Positions 59,601-64,000 of a DNA stretch of 64,000 nucleotides are shown piece after piece. Source of the stretch: Arenicellales bacterium. Lineage in GTDB: Bacteria > Pseudomonadota > Gammaproteobacteria > Arenicellales > JAHEKD01. The translations under genes were made by a program, and so were the position numbers. The notes under the pieces are model-generated. The model was not told the origin of the DNA. It did not search any database and saw only the letters and a list, made by a program, of their open reading frames with translations. The stretch spans positions 1 through 64,000 of the forward strand of contig JANQSD010000009.1 of NCBI GenBank assembly GCA_028284225.1, in the 5' to 3' direction. Positions within the stretch are counted from its first letter, which is position 1. Each line of letters starts with the position of its first letter.

Positions 59601-60713
59601 TTATCTCTCGTAAATAGCAGTTGGATCATCAAGTAACGTTTCATCCGGGATAACACCGAGCCCGGTGCAACCGTCCGGAATTTGTGAGCTGCCTTCGATG
59701 TTTCTGGAGCCTTGGCCGGGTGCGACATCATTAGTGATCATTTCCTGGCATAACCAGGTGCCGATGCGCATCTCTGAAGGTATGGACTGAGCAAAATGCT
59801 GGGTAGCAGTATCGGCAGTCACACCACCACCGGTATCCATGACCAAAAACTTAAGCCCGGCATTGATGGCAATGTCGCGAATGCGTTTAGCCTTAGTCAA
59901 TCCACCTACACGGCTGATTTTGATGTTTAGTATTTCACCGATGCGATCATTAATGATGCGTTGTGCGTCGTCTAAAGTGATCAAGTTTTCATCAATCGAA
60001 ATCGGATGCGAGGTAAGTTGGCGAACGGCCAGACACTGGTCCAGCGTTTCACAAGGTTGCTCGAAAATGATGGGTAAGTCACTTATCTTATTCATGACCA
60101 CAATGGCTTCAGCCGGTAACCAGGCCCGGTTAAGATCGTAGAAAATCAGCTCACCCTGCTCACGGTTTGCTTCCAGATGGCGAATGCGCTCGATATCCAT
60201 GGCGGAATCGGCACCGATTTTGACAGAATGAACAAAATAATCCCTGACTCGGAATTCTTTGATCAAATCCAGCATTTCTTCGGGCGTGCCGGTTGAAACG
60301 CTGGAGGCAATGGGTGTGGGCTCAGGATAGTGGCCACCCAAAAGGTCAGCAATAGGCAATTCAGCTGACTGACCTAAAATATCCCAGCAAGCGATATCGA
60401 ACCCGGCTTTGGCGTATAAATGCCCGGGCAAGGTTAAATCCATGGTCCGGTTGATTTGGTCGATTTTGCGCGGATCGCTGCCTAACAATGCCGGTGCTAG
60501 TAACTCCGCAGCAGCGCGAACACCGCCACCATGAGCAGGTAGATAAGTATGTCCCCACGGGCAGCTCTCTGCCCAGCCGGTGATGCCTGCATCGGTTTCA
60601 ATTTTTACAAAAGTCGAATCCAGCTGTTCAAACTTTAACCTGCCACCTGACAGCCAATAAGGCTTGTTTAGCGGCTGAGTTTGTTGAAAAACTGAAATCT
60701 TAGTGATTTTCAT
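59601..60713 (-). CDS. Enolase-superfamily (mandelate racemase/MLE) enzyme
   Basis: About 370 residues from the ATG at 60713 (MKITKISVFQQ); the frame's extension to 60794 lies inside the Rieske gene. Metal ligands lie in FYDLNRAW, FEQPC and SIDENLI, and the second base Lys in LNIKISRVGGLT. At the first base position the sequence is FVHSVKIG, so the typical K-x-K is S-x-K. Its overall form and neighbours recall 4-hydroxyproline-betaine/proline-betaine epimerases and cis-3-hydroxyproline dehydratases. Overlaps the Rieske gene by 14 bases. Confidence 0.82.
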   Translation of the reverse strand: MKITKISVFQQTQPLNKPYWLSGGRLKFEQLDSTFVKIETDAGITGWAESCPWGHTYLPAHGGGVRAAAELLAPALLGSDPRKIDQINRTMDLTLPGHLYAKAGFDIACWDILGQSAELPIADLLGGHYPEPTPIASSVSTGTPEEMLDLIKEFRVRDYFVHSVKIGADSAMDIERIRHLEANREQGELIFYDLNRAWLPAEAIVVMNKISDLPIIFEQPCETLDQCLAVRQLTSHPISIDENLITLDDAQRIINDRIGEILNIKISRVGGLTKAKRIRDIAINAGLKFLVMDTGGGVTADTATQHFAQSIPSEMRIGTWLCQEMITNDVAPGQGSRNIEGSSQIPDGCTGLGVIPDETLLDDPTAIYER

Positions 60714-61806
60714 GCAGCTCTCCAACGCCTTCACGCATCCATGTATGCAAGGCTGCAATGGACAATTCACTATCGATACTGCCATCGGGGTCAATAATCA
60801 GCGGGCCGGGCGTATAGCCGATTGAATTAATGCCACGCTGAACGTTTTTAATCAGTTCCAGATCTTCAGCAAAAGTTGTATCGCGGTCCAGGTCAATGAC
60901 TTTTTGCAAGCTCTCATCCACCTCACCGTCGTCGGAATACCAGCCCCGATAAACCCGTGTGTCGTCGACGGCTAACGGCCGCCAATGATAAGTATTAACA
61001 ATACCACCAGGATAAATCTGAATTGAAGCGGAAGGCCATAAAAAGAAACTGCCGTAGCTGGTATCTCCGACGTTCATCCAGGCTTTGTCATTGTTCTTGG
61101 GAGCTTTGGAAGTATGTCGTAGCACTTTGCCTTCACCAAATGGCGCAATTCGATAAGACTCAGGATCGATGACACCTTTGGCAAATTCACGATGAACCAT
61201 TTTGCAGTGATAACACTCATTATAGTTTTCAACCGCAATTAACCAGTTACACCCTTCTGCGATATTATGCATGTGAGCAAACTGCTTGGACTCAATGTCC
61301 GGGCATAATTCAAGCGCCGCTTGTTTTACGCCGGGATAACATTTGTCCATCGTTGCGGCATCCTTATCCATGTTAACAAATACAAAACCCAGGAATTCCT
61401 CCAGGCGGATTTGTGGCACACAAATACTGGAAATATCAAACCCCTTGACCTTGTCTGAATTAGGTGCGCGCTTGAGTTGACCTTCTAAATCATAGGTCCA
61501 GGCATGATACGGGCAGACGATGGATCGCTTGGAGCCCTGGCCATCAACCAGCTTGTGGCCGCGATGCTGGCAGACATTATAAAATGCACGCAGTTTATTA
61601 TCAGCGCCGCGCAGCACAAAAATATCCTGATCGAAAATCGAAAAGCTAAAGAAATCCCCTGGATTTTTTACCTGACTGCTATGGCAGGCCATTTGCCAGG
61701 TTTTGAAATAAATATTGGTTTTAACCCGGTTGTAAATCTCAGTGTCCTTGAAGTATTTAACATCCAGGCCAATGGTTAACCCGTTCGTATCTAAAGATTT
61801 GTTCAA
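60700..61806 (-). CDS. Rieske oxygenase alpha subunit (quaternary-amine monooxygenase type)
   Basis: 368 residues. Rieske cluster ligands Cys79-x-His81 and Cys98-x2-His101; mononuclear iron ligands His200, His205 and Asp315, with the bridging position Glu197 (ENYNECYHC). Glu here is a feature shared with carnitine and betaine oxygenases (CntA, GbcA and Stc2-like) as opposed to aromatic dioxygenases, which use Asp. The reaction is probably oxidative demethylation of a betaine. No ferredoxin-reductase gene is visible next to it. First-transcribed structural gene after rpiR, with 10 bases between. Confidence 0.9.
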   Translation of the reverse strand: MNKSLDTNGLTIGLDVKYFKDTEIYNRVKTNIYFKTWQMACHSSQVKNPGDFFSFSIFDQDIFVLRGADNKLRAFYNVCQHRGHKLVDGQGSKRSIVCPYHAWTYDLEGQLKRAPNSDKVKGFDISSICVPQIRLEEFLGFVFVNMDKDAATMDKCYPGVKQAALELCPDIESKQFAHMHNIAEGCNWLIAVENYNECYHCKMVHREFAKGVIDPESYRIAPFGEGKVLRHTSKAPKNNDKAWMNVGDTSYGSFFLWPSASIQIYPGGIVNTYHWRPLAVDDTRVYRGWYSDDGEVDESLQKVIDLDRDTTFAEDLELIKNVQRGINSIGYTPGPLIIDPDGSIDSELSIAALHTWMREGVGELHENH

Positions 61807-61816
61807 CTAAACTCTC

Positions 61817-62731
61817 CTAGATTTCTTCATAAACATTAGCATCCCAGCGGGATGTATTAAATCTTTCAATGGCCTGCGTAGCCTGTTCACCGCCTTTAAC
61901 CACCAATAATGCGGTCAAGGTATCAATGAGTGCACTTACCGCCGCGTTGGACTGAAAAAACTGTGGCGTATGTGTGGGTGAAACCAGGCCAACACTCGCT
62001 TCTCGATAAGCGGTTGATGCTTTACTGTCGGTAATGGCGATGGTCTTTGCACCTCTGTCATTAGCAATTTTAATCGCATTCAGTGTTTCATTTCTATAAG
62101 GCTGAAATGTCATCGCTACCACACAGTCTTTTTTGTTTAAGTGCTGTAAATCATCGCTTAATAAAGTGCCTTGATGTGGGGTCAGCACAAAATGATCGAA
62201 AACTATGCGTGCTAAATACCAGAAATTATAGGCCAGTGAATAAGCCAGCCCGACGCCGACAACATGAACTTTTTTAGCCTTGACCATAATATCGACAGCT
62301 TTATCTAAATCTTTGACAGATTGACCGCGAAACATTTGCTCAGTGTTATCCAGACAAGATTGAGCCATTGTGCCCAGGATCTCAGTGTTGCCGCCTTTTT
62401 TAGCCATGGCTTGCAGCCATTTGGCCCGATCAATTGAACTGCCACTACCGGCGCGAACAAAATCTCGGAAACGTTCACGCATATCCTCATACCCATCAAA
62501 GCCTAAACTGCGTGCCAGGCGGGTGAATGTATTGGGATGAACATTAACCTCGGTGGCCAGACTGCGCATGGTTTGCACACCGACTTCATGCGGGTTGTCG
62601 ATGATAAAGCGCGCGGCAACCTGTAATTGTGTCGGTAATTGATCAAACATCTCCAGTAGGCGAGCCAATGTATCCTCCTGGCTTTGTGGAGATCGTTTCG
62701 CGCTGGCTAATTTAATGATATTTTGAGACAT
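61817..62731 (-). CDS. RpiR/MurR-family transcriptional regulator
   Basis: 304 residues: N-terminal HTH_6 domain (FIIDNPHEVGVQTMRSLATEVNVHPNTFTRLARSLGFDGYEDMRERFRDFVR) and a C-terminal SIS domain binding a small ligand. The gene is ten bases before the Rieske gene and divergent from the partial DMGDH-like gene, with palindromes between. It is the natural regulator of both directions. Confidence 0.92.
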   Translation of the reverse strand: MSQNIIKLASAKRSPQSQEDTLARLLEMFDQLPTQLQVAARFIIDNPHEVGVQTMRSLATEVNVHPNTFTRLARSLGFDGYEDMRERFRDFVRAGSGSSIDRAKWLQAMAKKGGNTEILGTMAQSCLDNTEQMFRGQSVKDLDKAVDIMVKAKKVHVVGVGLAYSLAYNFWYLARIVFDHFVLTPHQGTLLSDDLQHLNKKDCVVAMTFQPYRNETLNAIKIANDRGAKTIAITDSKASTAYREASVGLVSPTHTPQFFQSNAAVSALIDTLTALLVVKGGEQATQAIERFNTSRWDANVYEEI

Positions 62732-62748
62732 TTGTCCTATTGATTTAT

Positions 62749-62790
62749 AGATTGATACAAGTGTATCATATCGCTATATTTTATCAATCT
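62749..62790. promoter_or_regulatory. Nested inverted repeats, RpiR operator
   Basis: TGATACA-AG-TGTATCA (62753-62768) is a tight dyad with perfect 7-base arms. It sits within a larger pair AGATTGATA (62749-62757) and TATCAATCT (62782-62790), also exact. The region lies between rpiR and the divergent FAD gene. RpiR-type HTH proteins bind such inverted repeats. Confidence 0.6.
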
Positions 62791-62811
62791 CATAAGGGTA
62801 AATTTTCACAC

Positions 62812-64000
62812 ATGCAAGAACAGTACAAAATCGTCATTATTGGTGGCGGCGTTATGGGTTGCTCGCTGGCTTATCATCTGTGTAAAGAAGGCGAGACAGA
62901 TGTGTTGTTATTGGAAAAAGGTGAGTTGACCGGAGGTTCTACCTGGCATGCAGCCGGGCAGATTACGCATTCTGTCAGTCATTATTCATTAGCCAAGATG
63001 GCCGCTTATGGAACTGAGCTTTACCCAAGCCTGGAAGATGAAACCGGTCAATCGGTAACCTGGCATGGTTGTGGTAGCTTGCGAGTGGCTTATACCGATG
63101 ATGAGGTTGACTGGATTAAGTACACCTTATCTGTGGGTAAAGGATTGGGACATGAAATGGAAGTCATCGGACCGGATCGAATTCGAGAACTACATCCTTT
63201 TTACAATTTGGACGGCATTAAAGCGGCCCTGCACACCCCGCATGATGGCCATGTTGACCCGGCTGGCGTGTCCTTTGCTATGGCCAAGGGTGCACGTTTG
63301 ATGGGTGGAACCGTTAAACGCCACAACCGTGTTACAGGCATTACTCGCAAAGACAATGGTGAATTTATTGTGCATACCGAGCAGGGCGATATTATTGCTG
63401 AGCATGTCGTCAACGCCGGCGGCACTTATGCGCGTCAAATCGGTGAATGGGTGGGCCTGGATTTGCCCATTGCCAATATGCTGCATCATTATTTAATTAC
63501 TGACAATGTGCCTGAATTTCAGGACTTGGATTATGAGCTGCCGGTTATTCGTGATGATCGCATGGTTTCCGGTTACGTACGTATGGAACAAAAGGCCGGT
63601 TTGATTGGTATCTATGAGAAAGCTAATGCAGCCTCGGTTTGGGATGACGGCACGCCTTGGGAAGCTGAAAACGAATTGTTCGAGCCGGACTATGACCGTA
63701 TTATGCCGTGGCTGGAGAATTCCATGGAGCGTATGCCGATTCTGGCCGAACTGGGCATCAAGCGGGTTGTTCATGGCGCAATTACGCATCCGCCTGATGG
63801 CAACATGATGTTAGGTCCATCAGGGTTGCGTAATTTCTGGTGCTGTTGTGGTTCCCAAGTGGGTATTGCCTGGGGGCCGGGGGCCGGTAAATACCTGGCG
63901 CAGTGGATGGTGCACGGCGCGGCTGATGTGTCGATGCGCAGTTTCGATCCGCGCCGCTTTGGAGCACGCATTGATGATGATTATCGTATTGGCAAAGCTA
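62812..64000 (+). CDS. FAD-dependent DMGDH/sarcosine oxidase-like protein, partial
   Basis: Open from ATG 62812 to the window edge: at least 396 residues, cut by the window. N-terminal VIIGGGVMGCSLAYHLCKEG (about 8-28) and the covalent-FAD site GGSTWHAAGQIT (about 43-54) are as in DMGDH/sarcosine dehydrogenases; QVGIAWGPGAGKYLAQWM is the C-terminal FAD region of the DAO half. Given the gap to the full-length homologue at 51.0 kb (808 residues), a GcvT half probably follows outside the window. It is divergent from rpiR. Confidence 0.88.
   Translation, partial: MQEQYKIVIIGGGVMGCSLAYHLCKEGETDVLLLEKGELTGGSTWHAAGQITHSVSHYSLAKMAAYGTELYPSLEDETGQSVTWHGCGSLRVAYTDDEVDWIKYTLSVGKGLGHEMEVIGPDRIRELHPFYNLDGIKAALHTPHDGHVDPAGVSFAMAKGARLMGGTVKRHNRVTGITRKDNGEFIVHTEQGDIIAEHVVNAGGTYARQIGEWVGLDLPIANMLHHYLITDNVPEFQDLDYELPVIRDDRMVSGYVRMEQKAGLIGIYEKANAASVWDDGTPWEAENELFEPDYDRIMPWLENSMERMPILAELGIKRVVHGAITHPPDGNMMLGPSGLRNFWCCCGSQVGIAWGPGAGKYLAQWMVHGAADVSMRSFDPRRFGARIDDDYRIGKA

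Overview
The window looks like chromosomal DNA from a Gammaproteobacterium, probably free-living and marine or halotolerant. The reasons are moderate GC content, dense single-gene and short-operon layout, many LysR/TetR/GST-type genes, and an unusually large share of genes for N-methylated amines and betaines. This placement is inferred from gene families only; no rRNA, tRNA or taxonomic marker is present. No phage, integrase, transposase or CRISPR array was seen.

Layout. (1) 0.3-9.9 kb: a Nudix hydrolase, a three-subunit molybdenum hydroxylase (FAD, 2Fe-2S and Mo subunits) followed by a MoaD-like protein, a GNAT acetyltransferase, a DMT exporter, a guanidinobutyrase-like ureohydrolase, and an FrhB-type iron-sulfur flavoprotein with a small overlapping partner gene. 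(2) 10.3-20.1 kb: a redox/electrophile-defence block of three operons, each with its own regulator and a visible palindrome: HxlR with GST and a DsbA/FrnE protein; TetR with an AhpD-like protein, a thioredoxin-like protein and a GST; LysR with DoxX, pirin and glutathionyl-hydroquinone reductase. (3) 20.2-27.8 kb: accessory genes, including a membrane protein/serine hydrolase pair, an MscS channel, a lipoprotein, a possible 26-residue membrane protein missed by length cut-offs, and a lone TIGR04141/DUF6119 gene. (4) 27.9-34.9 kb: a probable carnitine/gamma-butyrobetaine-type pathway (GlxA/CdhR-like regulator, 2-oxoglutarate hydroxylase, ADP-forming CoA ligase, CaiB-type CoA transferase, crotonase) interrupted by a tandem array of 206-bp repeats. 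(5) 35.4-42.9 kb: housekeeping genes (MscS, patatin, PEP carboxykinase, methyltransferase, Nudix, fRMsr, response regulator, SDR), flanked by two inverted copies of a dispersed repeat. (6) 43.1-55 kb: a Tat-exported solute-binding protein, a decarboxylase/peptidase pair, two non-haem iron 2OG-type oxygenases, a FAD amine oxidase, a BetI-like TetR regulator, a dimethylglycine-dehydrogenase-like protein and an MttB-family methyltransferase. (7) 55-64 kb: LysR, GSH-hydroquinone-reductase-like protein, LysE exporter, class III aminotransferase, enolase-superfamily enzyme, Rieske oxygenase, RpiR regulator and a second DMGDH/sarcosine-oxidase-like gene cut by the window end.

Taken together the right half encodes several oxidative, hydrolytic and corrinoid-type routes for stripping methyl groups or activating betaines. 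The strongest regulatory evidence is a perfect 24-bp palindrome before the BetI-like gene and a matching site before the DMGDH-MttB operon. Four short gene remnants (FAD oxidoreductase, LysR, transporter C-terminus, SDR) show gene loss between the operons.
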